Below, in pieces: positions 1 through 6,672 of a stretch of 10,060 nt of DNA (the stretch's first letter is position 1; each line of letters begins with the position of its first letter). Both the position numbers and the translations under genes were made by a program. Where the stretch lies: positions 1 to 10,060 of the forward strand of contig QAKM01000039.1 of the NCBI GenBank assembly GCA_003343805.1. Direction: 5' to 3'. The DNA is from Bacillota bacterium (GTDB lineage Bacteria > Bacillota > Clostridia > Christensenellales > Borkfalkiaceae). The notes under the pieces were generated by a model. The model was not told the DNA's origin, did no database searches, and was given only the letters and a program-made list of their open reading frames with translations.

Positions 1-95
1 GAGATTCACGAATTTCTTTCGCTGCGCGAAATAAATTCCGTGAGGAGTCAAGATCGACGAATTGAACAGGCGGTTTCGGCCGCCTGTTTTTTTGT
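1..95 (+). repeat. 95-bp direct repeat, copy 1 (may extend upstream)
   Basis: This stretch is identical, base for base, to 329-423 (offset 328). It holds an imperfect long hairpin at 7-42 (arms beginning CACGAATTTC and ending AAATTCCGTG, one bulge, one mismatch, loop TGC), a linker, and an intrinsic terminator at 65-93. Because the window begins at the first repeated base, the true left border of the repeat is unknown; it could be one end of a tandem unit of period 328. No protein-coding signal is seen. Confidence 0.95.
65..93 (+). terminator. Rho-independent terminator in repeat copy 1
   Basis: The stem AACAGGCGG (65-73) pairs perfectly with CCGCCTGTT (80-88) around the loop TTTCGG, followed by five more T (seven T in all from 87). 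This is a textbook intrinsic terminator on the plus strand. It would end transcription of whatever lies upstream of the window. Confidence 0.85.
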
Positions 96-328
96 CCTTA
101 TCACACAATAAGCCTCAAGTATGAGGCAAATTGGGGCCTGCTGCGCAAGGCAACCTTGCTTGCAGAAGTAATTTAAGAGAAAGGGCTCCCAAAAAAATCG
201 CGTCAGCGAGATTTTTGGGAAGAGGAGCAGCGAGCATTGGGGCAAAGCCGCGAGGAACGCAGCGGCTTGCGAAATTTGCTCCGCTGCGACGAAGCGGAGG
301 GGAACCCTCCTTGCGGGATTTTATTTTA
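96..328. other. Hairpin-rich non-coding spacer between the two repeats
   Basis: About 230 bases with no credible gene hold a row of inverted repeats: GCCTCA/TGAGGC (112-127), GCAAGG/CCTTGC with an outer CTGC/GCAG (141-165), a 15-base imperfect stem (187-220, loop GTCA), GCAAAGCCGC/GCGGCTTGC (242-270), CTCCGCT/AGCGGAG (279-299) and GGAGGG/CCCTCC (296-310). The last two overlap and cannot form together. The small open reading frames on both strands here lack ribosome binding sites and run through the hairpins. It could be a structured RNA or a non-autonomous repeat element; I do not recognise a known family. Confidence 0.6.
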
Positions 329-423
329 GAGATTCACGAATTTCTTTCGCTGCGCGAAATAAATTCCGTGAGGAGTCAAGATCGACGAATTGAACAGGCG
401 GTTTCGGCCGCCTGTTTTTTTGT
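329..423 (+). repeat. 95-bp direct repeat, copy 2
   Basis: Exact copy of bases 1-95, with the same long hairpin (335-370) and the same terminator (393-421). The match stops at 424, where G replaces C. The bases just before 329 (TTATTTTA) cannot be compared because the window starts at copy 1, so the shared unit may be longer than 95 bp. Confidence 0.95.
393..421 (+). terminator. Rho-independent terminator in repeat copy 2
   Basis: Stem AACAGGCGG/CCGCCTGTT, loop TTTCGG, followed by a T run to 421. It isolates the cytidylate kinase promoter at 461-489 from anything transcribed through the repeat region. Confidence 0.85.
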
Positions 424-460
424 GCTCGTTTTCAAAATTCTATTATTTTCAACGCAGGTA

Positions 461-489
461 TTGATTTTTGCGGCGGGGTGTGCTATAAT
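461..489 (+). promoter_or_regulatory. Sigma-A promoter of the cytidylate kinase-like gene
   Basis: A -35 box TTGATT (461-466) and a -10 box TATAAT (484-489) are 17 bases apart. The bases TGC directly before the -10 make it an extended -10 promoter. The stretch 428-450 upstream is A/T-rich and may act as an UP element. The distance to the start codon at 550 gives a short leader of about 50 bases. Confidence 0.8.
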
Positions 490-549
490 CTAAACGAAAA
501 AGGGCCGTCTGCCCCGTGCAGGCGCCCGCAGGATAAGGAGGGAAAGACC

Positions 550-1131
550 ATGAAGCATAGGATCATCACCGTCAGCCGTGAGTTTGGCAGCGGCGGCCGC
601 ACGATCGCCAAGGAAGTGGCGGAAAAGCTCCGCATCCCCTGTTACGATCAGGAACTCATCGAAAAGGTCGCGGAAGAGAGCGGTTTTGCAAAGGAGTACA
701 TTGCCGAGCACGGCGAACATACGGGCAACTGGCTCACCAATGCCTTTGCCGCGGCGGCTTCGTACTACGGTCCCATCGGCAGGGACTTTGTGTGGATGGC
801 TCAGCGCAAGGTCATCCTCGACCTCGCCGAAAAGCATCCCTGCGTCATCGTGGGGCGCTGCGCCGACTTCATCCTGCGCGACCGGGCAGACCTTCTCAAG
901 GTATTCATCCATGCCGATCCCGCCTTCCGCGCCGACCGCATCGTGCGCGTCTACGGCGAGCGCGAAGATTCGCCCGAAAAGCGCATCCGGGACAAGGACA
1001 AGCGCCGCATGGCATACTACCGTTACTACACCGATATCGATTGGGGCGTTGCCAAGAATTACGATATCTGCCTTGACAGCGGCAGGATCGGCATCGACCG
1101 CTGCGCCGATCTCATCGCTTCGCTTTACTGA
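550..1131 (+). CDS. Cytidylate kinase-like protein (Cytidylate_kin2 family)
   Basis: The 193-residue product looks like the short cytidylate kinase-like proteins common in Clostridia. That family is expected to transfer phosphate from ATP to CMP or a related nucleotide; no member-specific activity can be read here. It begins ITVSREFGSGGR (residues 6-17), a glycine-rich nucleotide-binding loop typical of the family, has CYDQELIEKVAEESG at 31-45 and the conserved VGRCADFIL at 101-109. Its arginine-rich stretch at 145-153 would fit the lid. The ATG at 550 was chosen because AAGGAGGG (535-542) lies seven bases upstream; an in-frame ATG at 478 lies before the -10 box. It has its own promoter, and a possible weak terminator follows. 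It is not the classical Cmk (about 220 residues). Upstream of pyrH one often finds rpsB-tsf in Bacillota; here this kinase takes that place. Confidence 0.85.
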   Translation: MKHRIITVSREFGSGGRTIAKEVAEKLRIPCYDQELIEKVAEESGFAKEYIAEHGEHTGNWLTNAFAAAASYYGPIGRDFVWMAQRKVILDLAEKHPCVIVGRCADFILRDRADLLKVFIHADPAFRADRIVRVYGEREDSPEKRIRDKDKRRMAYYRYYTDIDWGVAKNYDICLDSGRIGIDRCADLIASLY

Positions 1132-1173
1132 GGAGCGCGGGCAGGCCCTGCCTGTTCCAAGCAGAATGCGGCG

Positions 1174-1220
1174 GGGGAGCCGGATCCGGACGCTCCCCGT
1201 CTTTACGGCGTTTTTCGCCG
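1174..1220 (+). terminator. Possible terminator after the cytidylate kinase-like gene
   Basis: GGGGAGC (1174-1180) pairs with GCTCCCC (1192-1198) and is followed by GTCTTT. A second small hairpin CGGCG-TTTTT-CGCCG follows at 1206-1220. The T run after the first stem is poor, so termination may be partial and some transcription could continue into pyrH. Confidence 0.4.
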
Positions 1221-1235
1221 CACTTTCATGAAAAC

Positions 1236-1278
1236 CCCGCGCATTTTGCGTGCTTTTTCGGCGCGGGTATGATATACT
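1236..1278 (+). promoter_or_regulatory. Candidate pyrH operon promoter with an inverted repeat
   Basis: Two overlapping readings are possible: TATACT (1273-1278) preceded by TGA, an extended -10; or TATGAT (1268-1273) with TTGCGT (1246-1251) 16 bases upstream. A perfect 7-bp inverted repeat, CCCGCGC (1236-1242) and GCGCGGG (1261-1267), brackets the -35 region and abuts the -10, which is where an operator or an RNA/DNA structure could act. The start codon of pyrH is about 45 bases further on. Confidence 0.55.
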
Positions 1279-1321
1279 GTCTTAGGAAATCAATGCCGCT
1301 GACGGGCGGAAAGGGGATATT

Positions 1322-2032
1322 ATGCAGCCGAAATACAAACGGGTCTTGCTCAAACTTTCAGGCGAAGCGCTTGCGGGCGATCAGAAGTTCGGCCTCAACG
1401 AAGAGGTCATCTCGGGGGTCGTCGATCAGCTCGTCAAAGTTCATGAGATGGGCGTGGAGATCGCGCTCGTCATCGGCGGAGGAAACTTCTGGCGGGGCAG
1501 ACAGGGGACCAACATGGACCGTGCCACCGCCGATCACATGGGGATGCTGGCGACCGTCATCAACTCGCTTGCCATGATGGATGCGATCGAACAGCGCGGC
1601 ATCCCGACGCGCGTGCAGACGGCGCTCAACATGATCTCCGTCGCCGAGCCCTACGTCCTCCGCAAGGCATTGCACCACTTTGAAAAGGGACGCATCGTCA
1701 TCATGGCGTGCGGCACGGGCAATCCCTATTGCTCGACGGATACGGCCGCCGCGCAGCGCGCCTGTGAGATCCGGGCGGACGTCCTCCTCATGGCGAAGAA
1801 TGTGGACGGCATCTACGACAGCGATCCCGCCGTCAACCCCAATGCCAAGAAGTACGATACGCTCACGTTCAGCGACATCGTCAACAAGGGCCTCAAGGCA
1901 ATGGACGCGACGGCTGCGACCATGTGCATGGAAAACGACATCCCCGTGCTCGCGTTTGCCCTCGGCGAGAAGGATTCCATCCTCCGCGCCGTCTGCGGCG
2001 AAAAGCTGGGCACGCTCATCAGCAACGAATAA
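1322..2032 (+). CDS. pyrH: UMP kinase PyrH
   Basis: UMP kinase phosphorylates UMP to UDP with ATP in the cytosol, feeding UTP and CTP synthesis; bacterial PyrH is a homohexamer of the amino-acid kinase fold. The 236-residue product has the usual family length and motifs: KLSGEAL (11-17) at the phosphate-binding loop, GGGNFWRG (52-59), DHMGMLAT (71-78), the nucleotide-binding segment GTGNPYCSTDTAAA (131-144) and KNVDGIYDSDP (159-169). AAGGGG at 1311-1316 supports the ATG at 1322. The stop is separated from frr by only 16 bases, so the two are co-transcribed. Typical members are inhibited by UTP and often activated by GTP; nothing in the sequence argues either way. Identity is very secure. Confidence 0.98.
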   Translation: MQPKYKRVLLKLSGEALAGDQKFGLNEEVISGVVDQLVKVHEMGVEIALVIGGGNFWRGRQGTNMDRATADHMGMLATVINSLAMMDAIEQRGIPTRVQTALNMISVAEPYVLRKALHHFEKGRIVIMACGTGNPYCSTDTAAAQRACEIRADVLLMAKNVDGIYDSDPAVNPNAKKYDTLTFSDIVNKGLKAMDATAATMCMENDIPVLAFALGEKDSILRAVCGEKLGTLISNE

Positions 2033-2048
2033 TTTTTAGGAGACGATC

Positions 2049-2618
2049 ATGGAAAACGAAAAATTGGAAGAGATCTTTCTGGTGCTCGAGGATAAGCTCG
2101 ACAAAGTCGTAAGCGTCCTCAAGGATGAATATCAGACCATCCGCGCGGGCCGCGCCAACCCCCACATCCTGGACAGATTGCAGGTGGAGGCATACGGCGG
2201 CATGAGCCCGCTCAACCAGCTCGGCAACATCGCCGCGGCCGATGCGAGATGCCTCGTCATCAGCCCGTGGGATAAGTCGCTCCTGAAGGCGATCGAGAAG
2301 GCGATCCTTGCCTCCAACATCGGCCTCAATCCCACCAACGACGGCAACGTCATCCGCCTCGTGTTCCCCGAGCTCACCGAGGAGCGCAGAAAGGATCTCG
2401 TCAAGCAGGTCCGCCGCATGGGCGAGGATGCGAAGGTCGCCGCGCGCAACGTGCGCAGAGAGGCGATGGACGGCATCAAGAAGATGAAGAACGGCAAGGA
2501 GATCTCCGAGGACGAGGCTTCCAACGCCGAGCAGGATGTCGAAAAGAACATCGCAAAGTGCATGGAGGAGCTCGATAAGGCGGTCTCTGCCAAGGAAAAA
2601 GAGCTCATGACCATCTGA
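2049..2618 (+). CDS. frr: Ribosome recycling factor
   Basis: Ribosome recycling factor, with EF-G, splits the post-termination ribosome so that subunits can be reused. The 189-residue product is close to the usual 185. It has the hinge-proximal signature IRAGRANPHILDRLQVEAYG (31-50), followed by PLNQLGNI and, in the long three-helix bundle, the basic stretch ELTEERRKDLVKQVRRMGED. The start follows TAGGAGA (2037-2043). Its stop overlaps the next gene by one base (TGATG), which usually means coupled translation. The pyrH-frr pairing is conserved across most bacteria and confirms the call. Confidence 0.98.
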   Translation: MENEKLEEIFLVLEDKLDKVVSVLKDEYQTIRAGRANPHILDRLQVEAYGGMSPLNQLGNIAAADARCLVISPWDKSLLKAIEKAILASNIGLNPTNDGNVIRLVFPELTEERRKDLVKQVRRMGEDAKVAARNVRREAMDGIKKMKNGKEISEDEASNAEQDVEKNIAKCMEELDKAVSAKEKELMTI

Positions 2619-3316
2619 TGGAAAGCGATCTGCCGCGCCACGTCGCGGTCATCATGGACGGGAACGGCCGCTGGGCGCAAAAGCGGCTGCTGCCCCGCAG
2701 CGCCGGCCACAGCGCCGGCATGAAGCGCATGATCGCGCTCTCCGAGTACCTCTTCGACCGCGGGGTGGAAGTGGTGACGCTGTATGCGCTCTCGCAGGAG
2801 AATCTGTCGCGCTCCAAGGAGGAGCTCGCGGCGCTCTTTGCGCTCTTCCGGCAGTACTTTGCGGGCAATGTCGAGCGCCTTGTCAGGAACGACCTTCGGC
2901 TGGACGTCATCGGCGAGCTCTCCCTCCTGCCCGAGGATATCCGGGCCCTCATTGCCGAGGGGAAGCGCCGCACGGAGGCGGGGAAGCGGGGCACGCTGGT
3001 GCTCGCCATCGCCTACGGGGCGCGGCAGGATATCCTGTCGGCCGTCAACCGTGCCGTCCGCGCCGGGAAAGAGGTGACGGAAGGGGAGTTCTCCGCCCTG
3101 CTTTCGACGGGGGCGTATCCTCCGCCCGATCTTCTCATCCGCACGGGCAAGGAGAAGCGCCTTTCCAACTTCTTATTGTATGAATCGGCCTATGCCGAGC
3201 TGTATTTTTCCGACAAGATGTTCCCCGCCTTCACCGATGCGGATATGGCGCGCGCGCTCGAGAACTATGCGTCGCGCGACCGCCGTTTCGGCAGGGTGAA
3301 AGAGGAACATAGCTGA
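2618..3316 (+). CDS. uppS: Isoprenyl transferase, undecaprenyl diphosphate synthase
   Basis: UppS extends farnesyl diphosphate with isopentenyl diphosphate in cis to make undecaprenyl diphosphate, the lipid carrier for peptidoglycan and wall polymers. The 232-residue product shows HVAVIMDGNGRWA (8-20) with the catalytic Asp14, His31 in the SAGHSAG segment, and the C-terminal RTGKEKRLSNFLL (175-187) followed by Glu194. The equivalents of E. coli Arg194, Arg200, Ser202 and Glu213 are kept, but the usual glycine or serine-glycine in RT(G/S)GE is Lys178, and ENW of the family is ENL at 61-63. It is somewhat shorter than E. coli UppS (253). There is no strong ribosome binding site; the TGATG junction with frr suggests coupled translation. 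Confidence 0.95.
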   Translation: MESDLPRHVAVIMDGNGRWAQKRLLPRSAGHSAGMKRMIALSEYLFDRGVEVVTLYALSQENLSRSKEELAALFALFRQYFAGNVERLVRNDLRLDVIGELSLLPEDIRALIAEGKRRTEAGKRGTLVLAIAYGARQDILSAVNRAVRAGKEVTEGEFSALLSTGAYPPPDLLIRTGKEKRLSNFLLYESAYAELYFSDKMFPAFTDADMARALENYASRDRRFGRVKEEHS

Positions 3317-3323
3317 GTTTGCC

Positions 3324-4223
3324 ATGAAGAGACTTCTCACGGGCATCGTGTATATCCTCATCCTCCTGGGCGCGTTCCTGCTCAGGAGGTATGTCCATCT
3401 TCTCTTTTTCGACGGGCTCGTTCTCGTCTTTTCCCTCATCGGGACGTACGAGATGCTGCGCGCCTTCGGCGAACGCATCGACCGGGTGCAGAAGGCGGTC
3501 GTGCTCTTCTTTTCCTCGGGCATCATCATCTGCTATGCCGCGGCGGACACCGTCTACCGCCATCTGCAGGAGATGCGCCCCGCGACCGTCAACTATTCCC
3601 CCCTCATCACCTTCGTCGTCTTTATGACGGGGCTTGCCGTGCTCTTTCTGCTGCTCGTCTTTCGTCATGAGAGGACGTCGCTTGCGTCGCTGGGGGATTC
3701 GCTCATCTGTTATCTCTATCCTTCCGTCTTTCTCATCGTGATCACGGGCTGCAACCATATGCCCGCCTATTCAGAGATCGGTATCCTGTTTGTGTTCGTC
3801 ATCTGTCCGTTTGCGGACAGCTTCGCCTATGTGTTCGGGCGGCTCTTCGGGCGGTGGCTGCCCAAAAAGCTCGCCCCCACGGTGAGCCCCAACAAGACGC
3901 TTATCGGGGGATTGGGCGGCCTCATCGGCGGCGCGCTCGGGGCGGTGTGCATCTTCTTCGTCTATTACGGGCTGCTCGAGCCGTGCGATCTCAACACCGA
4001 GTGGCTCAACCTCGTGTTCTTCATCGCGCTCGGCGTGCTCACGGCGGCGTTCACGGAGCTCGGGGATCTCGTGGAGAGCGCCGTCAAGCGCAAGCTCGAG
4101 ATCAAGGACATGGGCAACATCCTGCCCGGCCACGGGGGCATCCTCGACCGCATCGATTCCACCCTCTACGCAGGGCTCATCGTCTGCTTTGTGCTGACGA
4201 TGCGCATCCTCGCCGTGGGGTAG
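3324..4223 (+). CDS. cdsA: Phosphatidate cytidylyltransferase (CDP-diglyceride synthase)
   Basis: CdsA is an integral membrane enzyme that joins CTP and phosphatidic acid into CDP-diacylglycerol, the branch point for phospholipids. The 299-residue product is mostly hydrophobic with about seven to eight membrane segments (for example 5-20, 27-42, 57-75, 94-113, 126-142, 152-162, 195-216, 229-245 and 281-297, by eye). The family signature lies at 252-278: Ser252, Lys255, Arg256, Lys261, Asp262, then LPGHGGILDRID, matching the PROSITE-type CdsA pattern. PFADSFAYVFGRLFG (162-176) and KLAPTVSPNKT (182-192) are also typical. It starts seven bases after uppS; the nearest purine-rich stretch (AGAGGAA, 3301-3307) is rather far, so initiation probably depends on uppS translation. 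Confidence 0.96.
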   Translation: MKRLLTGIVYILILLGAFLLRRYVHLLFFDGLVLVFSLIGTYEMLRAFGERIDRVQKAVVLFFSSGIIICYAAADTVYRHLQEMRPATVNYSPLITFVVFMTGLAVLFLLLVFRHERTSLASLGDSLICYLYPSVFLIVITGCNHMPAYSEIGILFVFVICPFADSFAYVFGRLFGRWLPKKLAPTVSPNKTLIGGLGGLIGGALGAVCIFFVYYGLLEPCDLNTEWLNLVFFIALGVLTAAFTELGDLVESAVKRKLEIKDMGNILPGHGGILDRIDSTLYAGLIVCFVLTMRILAVG

Positions 4224-4254
4224 GGATAGAAAGGCACTCTGCGGCATAGAATAG

Positions 4255-4274
4255 GGGAGGGCGGGCGCTCTCCC
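4255..4274 (+). other. Small hairpin in the cdsA-dxr gap
   Basis: GGGAGGG (4255-4261) can pair with CTCTCCC (4268-4274), including one G-T pair, around CGGGCG. Only two T follow, so this is a poor terminator; it could be an RNA processing or stabilising structure in the only sizeable gap (75 bases) inside the operon. No promoter is evident in the gap. Confidence 0.3.
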
Positions 4275-4288
4275 TTGCAAAACGGTAT

Positions 4289-4293
4289 GGAGG
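4289..4293 (+). promoter_or_regulatory. Ribosome binding site deciding the dxr start
   Basis: GGAGG lies five bases before the ATG at 4299. An in-frame ATG at 4287 overlaps this site and another lies at 4275, but neither has its own binding site, so 4299 is the start. Confidence 0.8.
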
Positions 4294-4298
4294 TCGTC

Positions 4299-5420
4299 AT
4301 GAAGATCGCTCTGATCGGCTGCAGCGGCAGCATCGGCAGGCAGACCGCGGAAGTTGTGCGGGAACACCCCGCACATTTTTCTTTTTCCGCTCTCATCGGC
4401 GGACGGGACGGCGCGGCGCTCTCGGCGCTCTGCGAAGAGTTTCATCCCGCCCTTGCGGGGCTCGCGGAGGGAGGGGAGGCCGTTCTCCCCGAAGGCACCC
4501 GCCTTCTGTGGGGCGAGGAAATTTTGGAGCACGCCTTTGACGGCGCGGACGTTGCCCTCATCGCGGCAGGCGGCTTTGCGGGCCTTGCCTATACGCTGCG
4601 GGCGGCACGGCTCGGCATTAAGATCGCCCTTGCCAACAAGGAATCGCTCGTCTGCGGCGGCGAGCTCGTCTTAAACGCCGTCAAAAAGAGCGGGAGCGAC
4701 CTCGTTCCCGTGGACAGCGAGCATTCGGCGCTCTTCCAGGCGCTCTCCTTCCGCCGCGACACGCCCTTTGAAAGGCTCATCCTGACGGCGAGCGGCGGGC
4801 CCTTCTTCAAGCTCGGGGAAGAGGAGCTGAAAAGGGTGACGGCAAAGGATGCGCTCCGCCACCCGACGTGGAAGATGGGGCCCAAGATCACCATCGACAG
4901 CGCGACCCTCCTCAACAAGGGCTACGAGATCATCGAGGCGCGCTGGCTGTACGACGCACCCTTTGACCGCATCGAGGCGGTCGTGCATCCCGAGAGCATC
5001 GTGCATTCCCTCGTCTCTTTTGCAGACGGCGCGATGATGGCGCAGCTCGGCTATCCCGATATGAAGCTGCCCATCCAGCTCGCGCTCACCTATCCCGAGC
5101 GCCTGCCCTGCGTGAAGCAGCTCGACCTCGTCTCCCTTGGCGCGCTGCACTTCTATCCGCTCCCGAAGGAGAAATTTCCCTGCTATTCGCTCGCCCTTGC
5201 GGCGGGAAAGGCGGGCGGTACCGCACCCACCGTGCTTAACGCGGCGGCGGAGGCCGCCGTCCATGCCTTTTTGAAGGGGGACATCTCCTTCCCGCGCATT
5301 GCCGAAACGATCGAGGCGGCGCTCTCGGCCTTTGCGCGCGAGGACGTCACCTCCTTCGAGCAGCTCAAAGAGGCGGACGCCCGCGCCCGCAGCTTTGCCC
5401 GTAACTTTATCTATGACTGA
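4299..5420 (+). CDS. dxr: 1-deoxy-D-xylulose 5-phosphate reductoisomerase
   Basis: Dxr (IspC) converts 1-deoxy-D-xylulose 5-phosphate to 2-C-methyl-D-erythritol 4-phosphate with NADPH and a divalent metal, the first committed step of the MEP pathway that supplies UppS with isoprenoid precursors. The 373-residue product has the NADPH loop GCSGSIGRQT (7-16; most relatives have GSTGSIG), LANKESLV (111-118), the metal ligands in PVDSEH (Asp139, Glu141), TASGGPF (163-169), HPTWKMGPKITIDSATL (188-204) and NKGYEIIEARWLY with the third metal ligand Glu210, then HPESIVHS (230-237). A strong GGAGG site fixes the start. Its last eight bases overlap rseP. Family identity is secure. Confidence 0.97.
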   Translation: MKIALIGCSGSIGRQTAEVVREHPAHFSFSALIGGRDGAALSALCEEFHPALAGLAEGGEAVLPEGTRLLWGEEILEHAFDGADVALIAAGGFAGLAYTLRAARLGIKIALANKESLVCGGELVLNAVKKSGSDLVPVDSEHSALFQALSFRRDTPFERLILTASGGPFFKLGEEELKRVTAKDALRHPTWKMGPKITIDSATLLNKGYEIIEARWLYDAPFDRIEAVVHPESIVHSLVSFADGAMMAQLGYPDMKLPIQLALTYPERLPCVKQLDLVSLGALHFYPLPKEKFPCYSLALAAGKAGGTAPTVLNAAAEAAVHAFLKGDISFPRIAETIEAALSAFAREDVTSFEQLKEADARARSFARNFIYD

Positions 5421-6672
5421 ACTTCTCGCTTTCAGTTGGGGCACGGTGGGTTCCGTGCTCCTTGCCATCCTCATTTTGCTTGCGATGATCACGGTGCACG
5501 AGTTCGGGCACTACCTCGTCGGCAAACTTTTGAACTTCCGCATCAACGAGTTCTCCATCGGCTTCGGGCCCGCGCTCTTCAAGCGCAAAAACAAGAGGAC
5601 GGGGGAGCTCTTTTCCGTGCGCCTCATCCCGTTGGGGGGTTACTGCGCCTTCGACGGGGAGGACGGCATCGAGGAGCCCGCCGAAGCACCCGAGGACGCC
5701 TTTGAAGAGTTCTCGGAGCCGCAGACGGCTGCCCCCGAAACGGATATGAAAGACGGGCTTCCCGAGGCGGAGCGGCTCATCCGGGCCTCTTCGACGACGC
5801 TGCAACCCAAGGGGGAGCCCTTCACCAAGCGGCCGCCGTGGGCGCGCATCCTCGTGCTCGTCGCGGGGGCGTTCATGAACTACATCTTCGCGGTCGTCCT
5901 CATCCTCATCGAGTTCTTCGCCTGCGGGCAGACGCTCATCGCCGTCTACGAAGTCGCTCCCGCCGAAGGGGAGTACGCCGTCTATTCGCTTGCCGATCAG
6001 GACATCATCTTAGAAGCGGACGGCAGGGGTGTGTATTTGACGACCGATCTTCTTGCGGCGCTCCACGGCAAAAAACAGGGCGATCTCGTGCCCTTCACCG
6101 TCTCCCGCGTCGTCGAGTGGGCAGAGGAGGGCGTCGCAAAGCGGCGGGAGAGGACGGAAGTCACCGTCATGCTGCGCGCAGACGTGAAAGATGCGTCGAG
6201 CGCCGACACCGCCCTTTTGTGGCGCGCACTCGGCGCGGCGCAGGACGAAGAGGGCAACTTCTTGATGGCGAATGCCGCCGCCAAGTTCGGGTTTTTCGAG
6301 ACGGTCGGCCGCTCCTTCGTCTATTCCTTCAAGATCGCGGGCTCCATCTTCCGTGTTCTCGGCGAACTGTTGACGGGCAGGCTGGGGCTGGACGCCTTCG
6401 GCGGGCCTGTGACGACCATCTCCATGACGGCGCAGCTCGCCTCGATGGGCGTCAAGTACTTTCTGGAGATCGCGGGCTATATCGGCGTCAACCTCGCCGT
6501 ATTCAACCTCTTGCCCATCCCCGCGCTCGACGGGAGCAAGATCGTCTTTACCGCCATCGAGTGGATCCGCGGCAAGCCCATTCCCCGTAAGGTGGAGGCG
6601 GTCATCCACACCGCAGGTTTTTTGCTTATCTTAGGTTTTGCCGTGCTCGTGGATATTCTGCAATTTGTATAA
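5413..6672 (+). CDS. rseP: RIP metalloprotease RseP (site-2 protease)
   Basis: RseP-type proteases cut transmembrane segments of anti-sigma factors and remnant signal peptides inside the membrane. The 419-residue product has a first membrane helix with the zinc motif HEFGH (29-33), and a C-terminal NLLPIPALDG (365-374) whose Asp373 is the third zinc ligand. Between them lie VAGAFMNYIFA (150-160; the family usually has GPxxN) and a divergent PDZ-like region around 175-290. Residues 81-135 form an acidic, proline-rich insertion where most relatives have a short link. The start at 5413 overlaps dxr by eight bases; a longer reading to 5299 lies wholly inside dxr and begins with a low-complexity basic stretch. 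dxr-rseP adjacency is typical; ispG, which often follows, is absent here. No membrane substrate is suggested by the context. Confidence 0.95.
   Translation: MTELLAFSWGTVGSVLLAILILLAMITVHEFGHYLVGKLLNFRINEFSIGFGPALFKRKNKRTGELFSVRLIPLGGYCAFDGEDGIEEPAEAPEDAFEEFSEPQTAAPETDMKDGLPEAERLIRASSTTLQPKGEPFTKRPPWARILVLVAGAFMNYIFAVVLILIEFFACGQTLIAVYEVAPAEGEYAVYSLADQDIILEADGRGVYLTTDLLAALHGKKQGDLVPFTVSRVVEWAEEGVAKRRERTEVTVMLRADVKDASSADTALLWRALGAAQDEEGNFLMANAAAKFGFFETVGRSFVYSFKIAGSIFRVLGELLTGRLGLDAFGGPVTTISMTAQLASMGVKYFLEIAGYIGVNLAVFNLLPIPALDGSKIVFTAIEWIRGKPIPRKVEAVIHTAGFLLILGFAVLVDILQFV

Noticed and set aside
48..245. Minus-strand open reading frame of 65 codons in the repeat region
   Set aside because: It crosses the terminator stem and other hairpins on the opposite strand and has no start signals.
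96..328. tRNA or rRNA gene
   Set aside because: None of the hairpins assemble into a cloverleaf and no TTCAA-type T-loop or CCA end is seen.
1..423. CRISPR array
   Set aside because: Only two copies of a 95-bp unit separated by 233 bp; far too long and too few for CRISPR, and no cas gene is near.
131..493. Open reading frame of 120 codons through the repeat region
   Set aside because: It runs through seven hairpins and the intrinsic terminator, has no ribosome binding site, and its composition is not protein-like.
478..549. Upstream extension of the cytidylate kinase-like gene
   Set aside because: It would begin before the -10 box; the family motif starts right after the ATG at 550, which has an excellent ribosome binding site.
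3771..4532. Minus-strand open reading frame of 253 codons opposite cdsA and dxr
   Set aside because: Composition is dominated by charged residues typical of an antisense shadow; it spans two genes with clear motifs on the other strand.
5299..5412. Upstream extension of rseP
   Set aside because: The added residues are arginine- and serine-rich, lie entirely in the dxr coding region, and the HEFGH helix fits a start at 5413.
4671..5492. Minus-strand open reading frame of 273 codons opposite dxr
   Set aside because: Long antisense frames are expected opposite GC-rich genes with biased third positions; no domain or start signal is seen.
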